A stretch of DNA of 64,000 nt from Levilactobacillus koreensis JCM 16448 (lineage in GTDB: Bacteria > Bacillota > Bacilli > Lactobacillales > Lactobacillaceae): NCBI RefSeq assembly GCF_001435525.1, contig NZ_AZDP01000112.1:1-64000 (forward strand), given 5' to 3'. The notes below the pieces were generated by a model that saw nothing but the letters and a program-made list of their open reading frames with translations, had not been told where the DNA came from and ran no database searches. Shown one piece after another: positions 17,854 to 26,438 of this stretch. Both the position numbers and the translations under genes were made by a program. Each line of letters starts with the position of its first letter. Position 1 is the stretch's first letter.

Positions 17854-19140
17854 ATGAAAAAAATGATTATTCATGGCGGCCAACGCCTCACAGGTGAAGT
17901 GACGATTGGCGGCGCTAAAAATAGCACAGTAGCATTAATTCCGGCAGCGATTTTGGCTGATACACCGGTTCGTTTCGATACGGTACCGGATATTCTTGAT
18001 GTGCACAACCTAATGTTAATTTTGAAATCAATGAACGTGCGCTCGACGTTTGAAGATGGGGTCTTGACCATTGACCCCACGGAGATTGTGGAGGCACCAC
18101 TCCCGAGTAAGGCCATTAAGAGTCTGCGGGCGTCGTATTATTTTATGGGGTCCTTGTTGGGGCGGTTCCAACGGGCCACGCTAAGTTTTCCTGGCGGCGA
18201 CAATATCGGGCCACGGCCAATCGACCAGCACATTAAGGCGTTCAAGGCCTTGGGTGCTTCGGTCGAGGAGCATGATGGTACGGTACGGATTACGACCGGT
18301 CCTGAAGGCTTACACGGCGCGCGGATCTTCTTGGACATGGTTTCTGTTGGAGCAACGATCAATTCCATCTTGGCAGCGGTGAAGGCCGTGGGCACGACGG
18401 TGATTGAGAATGCGGCCAAGGAACCTGAGATCATTGATATTGCAACCTTCCTAAACAACATGGGCGCACATGTCCGTGGTGCCGGGACCGACGTGATTCG
18501 AATCGAAGGGGTAGCGACATTGCGGGCGATGAACACGCATACGATTATCCCAGACCGGATCGAAGCCGGGACTTACTTATCGATGGCGGCTGCCGTTGGG
18601 GATGGCGTGGTTTTGAAGAACGTCATCCCAGAACATTTGGAAGCCTTCACTGCGAAAATGATTGAAATGGGCGTGCCACTAGAAATCAACGAGGACAGTA
18701 TTTACGTCCCCCAGGTGGAGAACTTGAAGCCCATTCAAATCAAGACGATGCCGTTCCCTGGATTTGCCACGGACCTGCAGCAGCCCATTACGCCGCTGTT
18801 GTTCAAGGCGGACGGGAGCAGCGTGGTGATCGACACCATTTACCCGAAGCGCATCAAGCACATTGCCGAGTTACGGAAGATGGGCGCCAATATTCGTTCC
18901 GAAGAGGGCACTATCATCGTTGACCCGACGCATGATCTGATGGGATCACAGGTTCAGGCCGGCGAGATTCGCGCCGGGGCATCCCTAGTGATTGCTGGCT
19001 TGATGGCCGACGGGGATACCGAGATCAGTCAAGCGGACAATATTCTGCGGGGCTACGATCGAATTGTTGATAAATTAGCGGCTTTAAACGCCGATGTCGA
19101 AATCGTTGAGGACAGTTTGGTGGAGAATGGCCAAGATTAG
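17854..19140 (+). CDS. murA: UDP-N-acetylglucosamine 1-carboxyvinyltransferase with Asp at the catalytic Cys position
   Basis: The 428-residue enzyme transfers enolpyruvate to UDP-GlcNAc, the first committed step of peptidoglycan synthesis. [24 protein letters not shown] opens the two-domain EPT fold; Lys22 and Asn23 are the conserved substrate-binding pair. The active-site loop reads [15 protein letters not shown], with Asp116 where most MurA enzymes have the cysteine that fosfomycin alkylates. Asp occurs naturally in, for example, mycobacterial MurA and gives intrinsic fosfomycin resistance. ATG 17854 is used because GTGAGG lies about 12 nt upstream and the protein then begins like its homologues; the frame continues upstream without a good site. 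Confidence 0.93.
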   Translation: MKKMIIHGGQRLTGEVTIGGAKNSTVALIPAAILADTPVRFDTVPDILDVHNLMLILKSMNVRSTFEDGVLTIDPTEIVEAPLPSKAIKSLRASYYFMGSLLGRFQRATLSFPGGDNIGPRPIDQHIKAFKALGASVEEHDGTVRITTGPEGLHGARIFLDMVSVGATINSILAAVKAVGTTVIENAAKEPEIIDIATFLNNMGAHVRGAGTDVIRIEGVATLRAMNTHTIIPDRIEAGTYLSMAAAVGDGVVLKNVIPEHLEAFTAKMIEMGVPLEINEDSIYVPQVENLKPIQIKTMPFPGFATDLQQPITPLLFKADGSSVVIDTIYPKRIKHIAELRKMGANIRSEEGTIIVDPTHDLMGSQVQAGEIRAGASLVIAGLMADGDTEISQADNILRGYDRIVDKLAALNADVEIVEDSLVENGQD

Positions 19141-19143
19141 CCA

Positions 19144-19172
19144 TTGCCGCTTAACTTATTTCATGTTATAAT
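19144..19172 (+). promoter_or_regulatory. rpmE2 promoter
   Basis: TTGCCG, a 17-nt spacer and a perfect TATAAT (19167-19172) lie 70 nt before the L31 gene, leaving a short leader that ends in GCAAAGGAGCG. Confidence 0.75.
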
Positions 19173-19241
19173 TCAACGGTTGACGATTAAAATCAATCTC
19201 TGTTCCAGTAAATGGATCAGGGCAAAGGAGCGTAATACATT

Positions 19242-19493
19242 ATGAAGCAAGGAATTCATCCAGATTACCACGAAGTTGTGTTCCAAGACTCAAGTACTGG
19301 TTTCCAGTTCTTGTCTGGTTCAACGGCAACTTCAGCTGAAACGGTTGAATGGGAAGACGGCAACACCTACCCATTGATCCGTGTCGAAATTTCTTCAGAT
19401 TCCCACCCATTCTACACTGGTAAGCAAAAGTTTACTCAGGCCGATGGTGCTGTGGATCGTTTCAACAAGAAGTACGGCTTATCCAACGACTAA
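19242..19493 (+). CDS. rpmE2: Ribosomal protein L31 type B (zinc-free form)
   Basis: The 83-residue protein begins [20 protein letters not shown] and contains [14 protein letters not shown], typical of bacterial L31. It has no cysteine at all, so the zinc-binding CxxC of type A L31 is missing: this is the type B form that substitutes under zinc limitation. No Zur box was recognised upstream, and a type A gene is not in the window, so it may be the only L31 here. AAAGGAG precedes ATG 19242, and a strong terminator follows. Confidence 0.95.
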   Translation: MKQGIHPDYHEVVFQDSSTGFQFLSGSTATSAETVEWEDGNTYPLIRVEISSDSHPFYTGKQKFTQADGAVDRFNKKYGLSND

Positions 19494-19516
19494 TTATAAA
19501 ATTTATGATTTGTCTG

Positions 19517-19549
19517 ATCCGGTACGGTTTATCCGTTACCGGATTTTTT
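19517..19549 (+). terminator. Terminator after rpmE2
   Basis: ATCCGGTAACGG-type arms (5' copy with one mismatch) enclose GTTTAT and are followed by six T. Confidence 0.8.
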
Positions 19550-19766
19550 GTACGGTCGATTGTATTTGACTGCGCTAATATCGTTATATCTGATATTGTA
19601 AATTAATTCTGTCTGAACGAACGTAACAGGCAGGTGTGGTCAATATCTTATAAGTATCTGCCATTAATCAGAGCTAGTAGCGTGAAAACTGAATTTTTGA
19701 GAAAAAGTCTCAATTTCTTGTGTTTCCCTTTAATATCGGCTATCCTACGTAAGGAGGTGATGGTTG

Positions 19767-21020
19767 ATGCTACACCAATTTACGATTAAGAATTTTAAGT
19801 CTTTTAAGGACGAAGTCACGTTGGATTTGACGGCTTCAACGCTTAAGGAACTTCCTAGTGATGTTGTGAGCGATGTGATGCATGAGCCAGTGCTGAAGTT
19901 GGCTGCAATTTATGGGGCTAATGCTTCTGGAAAAAGTAACGTCATTAAGGCGTTTAGCACGATGGTCTATGCAGTGTTGTCCTCTCTTGTAGACGAGATG
20001 GCGCTGAGCAAGGTGACGCCCTATTGGTTTGAAGACGGTAAGGTTCCTACTGAATTTACGGTGCTGTTCTCGACGGCTACCGACATTTTTCAGTATCAGT
20101 TTAGTACACTTCAAGGGAAGGTTTATGAGGAATCATTATATCAACGTGATAAGCGTAAAGTTAGTGAGCATTTTGTGTTGATTTTTGAGCGGGATGGCGG
20201 TCAGCTTACTGGAGAGATTGCCCAGCGCGCGGATGTTCAGACGCTGGAGCACCTGATTAGTCCGGAAACCTTATTGCTATCAATGCTATCTCGTTTGGAG
20301 ATTCCAGTCATTAAGTCTGTCTTTGCGTGGTTTAAGCAAGTCCAGACGTTAGACTATGGTAATCCACGTAGTGAGATTAATAAAATGTATCGCTTCAATT
20401 CGCAAAAGGGGCGAAACCCAATGATTTCTCTCCTAGAAGATCCCCATGAAAATGCAGATTTCGAAGCGTTCATTCAAGCAGTGGATGTTGGAATCTCTAA
20501 AATCGGTGTGGTTACTGATGATTTCTTGGATGATTCCGGGCAAGCACACAAGCGCGTGGTCAGTTATCATCGTGATCCGCGCAATGGTCAGCTGGTTCAA
20601 ACGGCAATCAGTGATGAGTCCAGTGGGACACGTAAAATGCTGATGTTGTACGTGGATCTAAAACAAGCGCTGGCTAATGGTGGCACTATCTTGATTGATG
20701 AGTTGGATGCAAAACTTCACCCATTGCTGTTGCGGTATATTCTGATTATGTTTCATGATCCGCAGCTAAATTTACGGGGAGCTCAACTGATTTTTACCAC
20801 TCAAGAGCTCTTTACCTTGGACAAGGATAATTTTCGACGAGACGAAGTGTGGTTCGTCAATAAGGATGAGAGCGGTGAATCGGATCTTTACTCACTGGAT
20901 ACGATTCAGCTGGCCGATGGGAAAAAGGTGCGTAACGATGCGAGTTACGGAAAGGACTATATCTTGGGGAAGTTCAAGGCGACACCGGTACTGAAACGCT
21001 TGGACCGTGCGAATGGGTAA
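19767..21020 (+). CDS. AAA-family ATPase, RloA/AbiLi-like, of a defence pair
   Basis: The 417-residue ATP-binding protein has the OLD/SMC-like layout of RloA: N-terminal MLHQFTIKNFKSFKDEVTLDL, Walker A GANASGKS (50-57), a signature-like DESSGTRKM region and Walker B TILIDELDAKLHP, followed by a LIFTTQE sensor segment. It overlaps the RloB-like gene, matching the two-gene RloAB/AbiL arrangement known in lactococci and other bacteria as a phage-resistance system. ATG 19767 lies 9 nt after AAGGAGG; the TTG at 19764 is closer and less likely. It would act as the sensor/regulator of the RloB effector; this role is inferred from the family. Confidence 0.85.
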   Translation: MLHQFTIKNFKSFKDEVTLDLTASTLKELPSDVVSDVMHEPVLKLAAIYGANASGKSNVIKAFSTMVYAVLSSLVDEMALSKVTPYWFEDGKVPTEFTVLFSTATDIFQYQFSTLQGKVYEESLYQRDKRKVSEHFVLIFERDGGQLTGEIAQRADVQTLEHLISPETLLLSMLSRLEIPVIKSVFAWFKQVQTLDYGNPRSEINKMYRFNSQKGRNPMISLLEDPHENADFEAFIQAVDVGISKIGVVTDDFLDDSGQAHKRVVSYHRDPRNGQLVQTAISDESSGTRKMLMLYVDLKQALANGGTILIDELDAKLHPLLLRYILIMFHDPQLNLRGAQLIFTTQELFTLDKDNFRRDEVWFVNKDESGESDLYSLDTIQLADGKKVRNDASYGKDYILGKFKATPVLKRLDRANG

Positions 21021-21699
21021 AAAAATTGGCAAACGTCCTAAACGTAAAATGAAGTTACCACTGCCGGGAAGCTATTTGATAGCAACTGAAGGAATTCAAA
21101 CGGAGGTTTTGTACTTTAAGCAGTTAGCTGCCGAGGTCAAACAGACCTATGATGGTTTTAAAAATCGAATCGAAGTGACGGTTCCTAGCCTAACGATTCG
21201 GGGAACTGGTGTTAGCAATCTCACCTTAGTTGAGCAGGTCGCTGAGATTATTCAGGTCAGTCCTAATCTCTTTGAGCACGTTTGGCTAGTATTTGATAAG
21301 GATGACATTCCCTTAGATTATTTTGACAACGCGATTCAATCTGCTCATCAGCGTGGGTGGCACGTGGCTTGGAGCAATGATTCCTTTGAGCTATGGTATC
21401 TGCTCCATTTTGAATACTTGAATGCAGCGATTGATCGGGAAGAATACAAGCGAAAGCTGACCGGCTATCTTCAACAGGCGGGGATCGCAGCGCACTACGA
21501 AAAGAATGCCACTAAAATTCTAACTTTGCTGACACGCGATAAGCGGTTGGCGGCGATTCGGCTAGCGAAAAAATTGGAAGGCCAGTATTTACCCAATACG
21601 CCGTTCCACCAACGAAATCCTGGGACTACCGTACATGTATTGGTTGAAGAACTAATGGTGCTGGAGAAAATAGCGTGCCAATTGCGCGAACAAAAGTAA
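21013..21699 (+). CDS. RloB-like (AbiLii) TOPRIM-fold nuclease partner
   Basis: The 228-residue protein carries the RloB signature ATEGIQTEVLYF (24-35; the family form is EGxxTExxYF), then HVWLVFDKDD (metal-binding acidic cluster, about 90-98) and SNDSFELWYLLHFEY. These fit a TOPRIM-like nuclease and define the effector of RloAB/AbiL systems. The start overlaps the ATPase gene by 8 nt: ATG 21013 is chosen, though GTG 21007 is possible. No clear ribosome binding site is seen, so translation is probably coupled. The terminator begins at its stop codon, closing a two-gene defence operon. Confidence 0.85.
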   Translation: MGKKIGKRPKRKMKLPLPGSYLIATEGIQTEVLYFKQLAAEVKQTYDGFKNRIEVTVPSLTIRGTGVSNLTLVEQVAEIIQVSPNLFEHVWLVFDKDDIPLDYFDNAIQSAHQRGWHVAWSNDSFELWYLLHFEYLNAAIDREEYKRKLTGYLQQAGIAAHYEKNATKILTLLTRDKRLAAIRLAKKLEGQYLPNTPFHQRNPGTTVHVLVEELMVLEKIACQLREQK

Positions 21700-21736
21700 A
21701 AAATAGTCGTTATTCAAGGCGGATAGCGACTATTTT
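21699..21736 (+). terminator. Terminator of the RloAB-like operon
   Basis: AAAAATAGTCGTTAT and ATAGCGACTATTTTT form a stem immediately at the stop codon, with the T run in the descending arm. Confidence 0.75.
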
Positions 21737-21739
21737 TGC

Positions 21740-22184
21740 GTTGATTAGGCCGGATAGTGTCAGGTATCGTTGGCAGCTCTTCGATAATTGAGTTGAAATG
21801 GCCGCGAATTTTAGATAGAACTTATTCAAAAGTAAGCCAGAAGTTTGCCAACAGAGCGTTGCTTCGTTAATCATCTCTATATTAATATGTGGCTAGCCAA
21901 CACGGCTTATAAAGCAACTTGTTGCTAGGATATCGGAGTTAAGAAGAAATTTGGAACGGATAAGCTGAGTTGAAGCGAAAATTTGACAAGTATTGTGGCC
22001 CACAGAGCTGTTAAGCAGAGATAATGATAACTTCACGGTAAAAGTGTATGAAGAGCCTTAGCGAGAAGATTAGCACGCTTGAAGATGTGTTAACGGGGAT
22101 GGTCAGTCAGAATCGTTCCTGTTTCCTTTTTGTAAGAAATAGGGTAAACTTCACTGCGAAGTGATAAATGGGGAAGTGGAAACC
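21740..22184. other. Spacer between the defence pair and the sortase
   Basis: About 440 bp without a supportable gene. Short frames are interrupted and lack ribosome binding sites. A possible sortase promoter lies near 22140-22150 (TAGGGTAAACT), but it is weak. Confidence 0.4.
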
Positions 22185-22895
22185 ATGGCAGAGAAACAAC
22201 AACCGAAGAAACACCGGTGGCGGTGGTTCTGGTCGGTAATCTTTCTATTATTAATCGTGGTCTCGTTGGGCCTGATTTTTAACGAGCAGATCAAGAATTG
22301 GCTGATTTCATCCTATCAACCGCAGATCACGCGCAAGTCGGTCAAGAAGAGTGAGAAGCAGAATGCCTCGTATGACTTTAGTAAGGTCAAGTCGCTGGAC
22401 TTCTCGACGGTCGCTAAGGCCCGTTGGAACACAGCGGACATTCACGTGGTCGGGGAGATCCTGATGCCGGACTCTAAGGTGCATTTGCCAATTGCCAAGG
22501 GCGTCAGCAATGAGGTCTTGGCGTTGACGGCGGGGACCATGCGACCAGACCAGAAGATGGGTCAAGGCAACTATCCATTGGCGGGCCATCACATGTCGTC
22601 ACAGACGTTGCTGTTCAGCCCGCTCTACTGGAAGACACGGGTTGGGCAGAGTATCTACCTGACCAACGCCAAGACGGTCTACGTGTACAAGGTCAGTGTG
22701 CGGAAATTCATTCCGGCGACCGACGTGCAGGTGGTGGCACAGACTAAGAAGAAATTGGTCACCCTGATTACGTGTGACGCAACTGGTGCCAATCGATTAA
22801 TGATTCGTGGGACGTACGTGAAGCAGATGGCGTATAAAAATGCGCCAACTTCGGTCCAAAAAGGGTTCCACGGGAGTTTTAATAACAAATATTGA
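22185..22895 (+). CDS. srtA: Class A sortase
   Basis: The 236-residue membrane-anchored transpeptidase has a basic N terminus, one membrane segment (about 13-32) and a beta-barrel catalytic domain. Catalytic residues are His135 or His136 (LAGHHM), Cys197 (TLITCDATG) and Arg204. It would cleave LPXTG-like signals and join surface proteins to peptidoglycan. ATG 22185 follows GGGAAGTGGA; the in-frame GTG at 22161 is less likely. No LPXTG protein is encoded nearby, and the lectin proteins downstream end in WxL domains, so the proximity does not imply that they are substrates. Confidence 0.9.
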   Translation: MAEKQQPKKHRWRWFWSVIFLLLIVVSLGLIFNEQIKNWLISSYQPQITRKSVKKSEKQNASYDFSKVKSLDFSTVAKARWNTADIHVVGEILMPDSKVHLPIAKGVSNEVLALTAGTMRPDQKMGQGNYPLAGHHMSSQTLLFSPLYWKTRVGQSIYLTNAKTVYVYKVSVRKFIPATDVQVVAQTKKKLVTLITCDATGANRLMIRGTYVKQMAYKNAPTSVQKGFHGSFNNKY

Positions 22896-22917
22896 AGAAA
22901 ATCCTTCGAAAAATGAC

Positions 22918-22958
22918 GTTTTTTGCCCAAAAAGCAAAAAATGTTGTTTTTTTTTAAT
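22918..22958 (+). terminator. Possible terminator after the sortase gene
   Basis: TTTTTTGC pairs with GCAAAAAA around a short loop and is followed by a long T run (22948-22956). Confidence 0.55.
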
Positions 22959-23424
22959 TTTTTTGGCTTGTGAAATTTTTTAAGGCCTTTTTAAGCCTAT
23001 AGGTACGGGAAACGTAGGGCTTGCAAGGGGTTTCAAAAGTTGTTTTACTCTACTAACGACTATGGCTGGTGAGCAAATACCCTATGAACGACTATAAAAA
23101 ATTGCTTATCAGACGATACTTAATTAGTTGGGCACCTAAAGTTACTAACTGTATCGCAACTTTCAAGGACCAACAAACGTTGATATAATAACGTTTAAAT
23201 TGTAATGACATTTATACTATAAAACGATACTTATAGGATAAAATGATTCTATGGGGCTCGTTTTTCCCCACACATGATTAATTGTGGACAGAACTCAAAA
23301 TGCGTGGTACTATAACAATGTAATCAGATGAGAGGTCATCAGATGATTCAAACAAGCACCATGCAAATGGTACGTTGCAAATTGGAAAGGCTATAAGGAT
23401 CAAGGATGTGAGGATGGGACAGCG
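22959..23424. other. Spacer and leader of the orphan signal-peptide ORF
   Basis: AT-rich and without a gene. TGGACA (about 23285) with TACTAT about 17 nt downstream is a possible promoter for the short ORF at 23425. GATGAGAGGTCATC (23327-23340) is a small hairpin in the putative leader. Confidence 0.4.
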
Positions 23425-23508
23425 ATGCGATTTAGAAAAATAGGATTGCTGATACTGAGCCTGCTAATCGTCAGTTGGGGATTTCCAATGGCCGTTCGGG
23501 CTAGATAG
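23425..23508 (+). CDS. 27-residue ORF consisting only of a signal peptide (remnant or secreted peptide)
   Basis: The ORF reads MRFRKIGLLILSLL then IVSWGFPMAVRAR and stop: a basic start, hydrophobic core, a helix-breaking Gly-Phe-Pro, and an AVRA-type cleavage site directly before the stop. This is a complete Sec signal peptide with no mature protein, resembling the signal peptides of the lectin genes just downstream. A possible promoter lies upstream and a very strong terminator immediately downstream. The ribosome binding site (GTGAGGATG) is moderate. It could be what remains of a deleted lectin gene or a short hydrophobic peptide; neither is proven. Confidence 0.45.
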   Translation: MRFRKIGLLILSLLIVSWGFPMAVRAR

Positions 23509-23514
23509 TTAAGA

Positions 23515-23568
23515 AGCGTCACGATGAATGACAGGTCATAACCTGGCGTTCATCGTGGCGCTTTTTTT
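23515..23568 (+). terminator. Strong terminator after the orphan signal-peptide ORF
   Basis: AGCGTCACGATGAA pairs with TTCATCGTGGCGCT (one G-T pair) plus an inner CAGG/CCTG stem, ending in seven T. Confidence 0.9.
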
Positions 23569-23626
23569 ACGAAAATAGGTGCCAGTTGGTTTTTACAATA
23601 AACTATTTCAAATAAAGATAAACAGC

Positions 23627-23655
23627 TATGATTATTTCACAATATATCGTATAAT
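23627..23655 (+). promoter_or_regulatory. Lec1 promoter (class I)
   Basis: TATGATTATT followed 17 nt after TATGAT by TATAAT (23650-23655). The block GATTATT-N13-TATA[A/C]T recurs with identical spacing before Lec2 (26209/26229) and Lec3 (28940/28960). The leader to the start codon is about 210 nt. Confidence 0.6.
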
Positions 23656-23866
23656 TGCATTGATGATATAACTCTTTAGCAGATTAGTATACGAGAGACA
23701 AAACCGTGCTCCAATAAACTGGTTACTACTCTCAATACATGTAACGGTGATGAAAGACGCTAATTTATGGATAGCGCTAGAAAAAAGTTGTTGGCCTGAA
23801 TCTTTGTATTGTCACTCAATTTGACATCAATCGTGGCAGTGTTTGACTAGAAAGGATTGGATTTAA

Positions 23867-26089
23867 ATGAAGATGAAGCACGTGTTGACCGGTGCCGTTA
23901 CGATTGCTGCTGCTAGTCTTTTGGGTGGGTCACCAATTACGGGACGCGCTGACGATGACTATAACCATGCAGTAGCAACGATGCCACATGGCTTGCCGGT
24001 AGCCGGCTATTTTAACATACCAACATTTGCGAACAGTCCGGTGCCGAACTCGGCGAAAACGGCGGACAGTCCGACCGACGAGACGCAGGCGGTCCAGATC
24101 ACGAATGATGCGAACCAGGTTGGGTCAATCTGGGCGGCGCGGGATAAATACTATTTTGATTTCACGCGTGATCAGCAGGCCGCCATGTGGATGTACTTTG
24201 GGAATAAGGGGACAACGTTAGCTGGCGACGGCATGGCGTTTGTCATTCAAAATGATTCGCGCGGTGAGCAGGCCATTGCCACGCAGGGGTCTTCAAGCAC
24301 GCCAGCCGTTGGGCAGACCTTGGGTGTGTGGGGCTATGCCTCCCTGGCAGCTAATGAGAATGGCCAAAACGTTGCTAAGCGCGCCATTCAGAATAGTTGG
24401 GCGCTGGAATTCGATACGTTTGCAAATAAGCAGCGGCCGACCTCGCCTAATGATATTCCGGGGAGTTTTGACTTTCAGCTCACCGGGCCGCATTTGACGG
24501 CTAATTATCCCGCTCAACCGGGAACTTATACGACGATGAGCTTTGATACGAAATACTCCTATACGCAAATGAATCATGGGATTGATTCCGTGCTGTATGG
24601 CGGTCCGTTGATTAAAACGCCGCTCTCGGATGGGCAATGGCACCATGTGACCATCGATTATAAAGCACCAACAAACGGAACCACCAAGGGAACGATGACG
24701 TATACCATCAACGATAAGCAACCGGCGAGTGGGGCGGTTCAGCCCAAGCTGTCAACGACGACAACGTTTGATTACAGTCTGCTCAAAGATCCCGACACGA
24801 GCGGTACGCACCAAGCCAACACGGGGCGGTGGGGCTTTACGGGATCGACCGGAGCCACCTGGGAGAACAATCTGGTCGTCTTTGAACAAATGCCCGGGTT
24901 GGTCAAAGCAACGGGGACCGCTAAGATCTACAACCGCAGTGACAAAGATTCAGCCGGGAACCCCACGGAAGTCACGACTGGCAAACGCGTGACGGGTGGC
25001 GACCGATTACAACTAGACTATCAGCTGGGTTATGACTCGGGGCGTGTTGACTGGGACAATATTTCCGCTGCAGTTCGCTTGCCCGATAATGTAAGCGTTG
25101 ATTCCGGGACGGTTACCTATGCTAACGGCAAGACTGAAAGTGTTGATTTGACGGGGCTGAGTGGCCAAAATCTATCCTTCAAACTGGGACAGACACTGAA
25201 TGCGGATAACCGGAACGCAACGGTTTCCCTGTATGGTAAGGCGGCTAATCCAGCTAACGATACGTCTGTGGTCAGTCAAACGAGCAAGTTTTCTGGGCCC
25301 AATGCAATTGTCACGGCCGATACGCCAGCGTTTACGCTCGCACATTCAAATGTCGATTTTAAGCTGAAGGTCACTAGTGACTCGACCGTCTCGGTGGCGT
25401 CGACTACGGCAACACCAACAATTACTGGGAATGCCACGTTGACCGGATCAACGAAAGCCAGTACAGGATTCACGCTGCATCCCAATTTGAATGGGAAAGA
25501 CCTCAAAACTATTCCGATCACCGTCACTAAGGACACGGCGGGGGGCTACACCGGGGACTTTTCCTATCAATTGCCAAAAGACGCCGGCCTAGTTAAGGGC
25601 GACAACACATTGACGTTAACGGCGACCGATGATGTCGGCGGGTACACGTCAACGGTTGGCACGGTCACACTGAATGTGGGTAAGCTAGACTGGGGTGTCG
25701 TTAATGGGGCAAGTAGTTTTGAAGATGTCACGTTGACTGGGACCAGCCAGACCGTTACCAGAAGAGGCGATTGGCGCGTGGAAGTCGACAATCAAGTGGG
25801 GACTAACTGGAAAATGATGGCGGCACTGACGACACCATTTACTGAGGTCAACACTGGTGGTAAGCTTGCCGGAAATCTCTTATACAAGCAGGCTGCTACG
25901 GCGGACCCCGTCACGATGTCGCCCGAATCCGTCATTGTGGCCGATCAATCAGCACACCCTGCCAGCGGGACAACGGATGTCTCTCAGGATTGGAAGACGG
26001 ACACGGGGATGTTATTAGAAGTGGGTGGTGGTGCGACAGCCGGCGCTTATCAAGGACAGATTACGTGGACGCTAGTTAATGCGGAATAG
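23867..26089 (+). CDS. Lec1: secreted L-type lectin protein with C-terminal WxL domain
   Basis: The 740-residue protein has a signal peptide (1-28, cleavage near GRA|DDD). A bacterial L-type lectin domain (about 40-350) includes YFNIPTF, the ligand/metal motif GDGMAF (120-125) and NSWALEFDT (176-184, equivalent to the legume-lectin EFDT strand), closing with WENNLVVFEQMPG. Two beta-rich stalk domains follow (about 355-600). A WxL domain (about 605-740) has the two Trp motifs WKM and, at the end, ITWTLVNA. WxL domains bind peptidoglycan non-covalently, so it is expected on the cell surface binding glycans. ATG 23867 follows AAAGGA. It is the first of seven tandem paralogues. Confidence 0.88.
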   Translation: MKMKHVLTGAVTIAAASLLGGSPITGRADDDYNHAVATMPHGLPVAGYFNIPTFANSPVPNSAKTADSPTDETQAVQITNDANQVGSIWAARDKYYFDFTRDQQAAMWMYFGNKGTTLAGDGMAFVIQNDSRGEQAIATQGSSSTPAVGQTLGVWGYASLAANENGQNVAKRAIQNSWALEFDTFANKQRPTSPNDIPGSFDFQLTGPHLTANYPAQPGTYTTMSFDTKYSYTQMNHGIDSVLYGGPLIKTPLSDGQWHHVTIDYKAPTNGTTKGTMTYTINDKQPASGAVQPKLSTTTTFDYSLLKDPDTSGTHQANTGRWGFTGSTGATWENNLVVFEQMPGLVKATGTAKIYNRSDKDSAGNPTEVTTGKRVTGGDRLQLDYQLGYDSGRVDWDNISAAVRLPDNVSVDSGTVTYANGKTESVDLTGLSGQNLSFKLGQTLNADNRNATVSLYGKAANPANDTSVVSQTSKFSGPNAIVTADTPAFTLAHSNVDFKLKVTSDSTVSVASTTATPTITGNATLTGSTKASTGFTLHPNLNGKDLKTIPITVTKDTAGGYTGDFSYQLPKDAGLVKGDNTLTLTATDDVGGYTSTVGTVTLNVGKLDWGVVNGASSFEDVTLTGTSQTVTRRGDWRVEVDNQVGTNWKMMAALTTPFTEVNTGGKLAGNLLYKQAATADPVTMSPESVIVADQSAHPASGTTDVSQDWKTDTGMLLEVGGGATAGAYQGQITWTLVNAE

Positions 26090-26094
26090 AGTGG

Positions 26095-26127
26095 ATGGTG
26101 CGGTGAGAGTGAGCCGCACCATTTTTG
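26095..26127 (+). terminator. Terminator after Lec1
   Basis: ATGGTGCGGT pairs with GCCGCACCAT around a short loop and is followed by five T. Confidence 0.85.
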
Positions 26128-26205
26128 CATTGACGGCTAAATTTGACTTATGTCAATCCTTGACTAGTTTTCATGATAAACTGTTATAAATATACGGTAA
26201 ACACC

Positions 26206-26234
26206 TATGATTATTCTACGTTCGGTTGTATACT
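26206..26234 (+). promoter_or_regulatory. Lec2 promoter (class I)
   Basis: TATGATTATT (26206-26215) and TATACT (26229-26234) have the same spacing as the Lec1 and Lec3 promoters. The rest of the 349-bp gap between Lec1 and Lec2 shows no gene. Confidence 0.6.
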
Positions 26235-26438
26235 TAGGCCGATGGTCCGGGACTGGTCTGTACCAAATTGACTTGGATCAAAGATGTGGTGATGAGGTGC
26301 CGATAGGGATAGGCATAACAATCATTCGTACGCGTCTAATCCGGCTATATAGGAGAAAAAGTTGAGGGGCTAAATGACTAGGCCGATGGGAGCAACGGGT
26401 AGGCCAATAGTATTTTGGTAGAAGGGAATTGGATTTCG

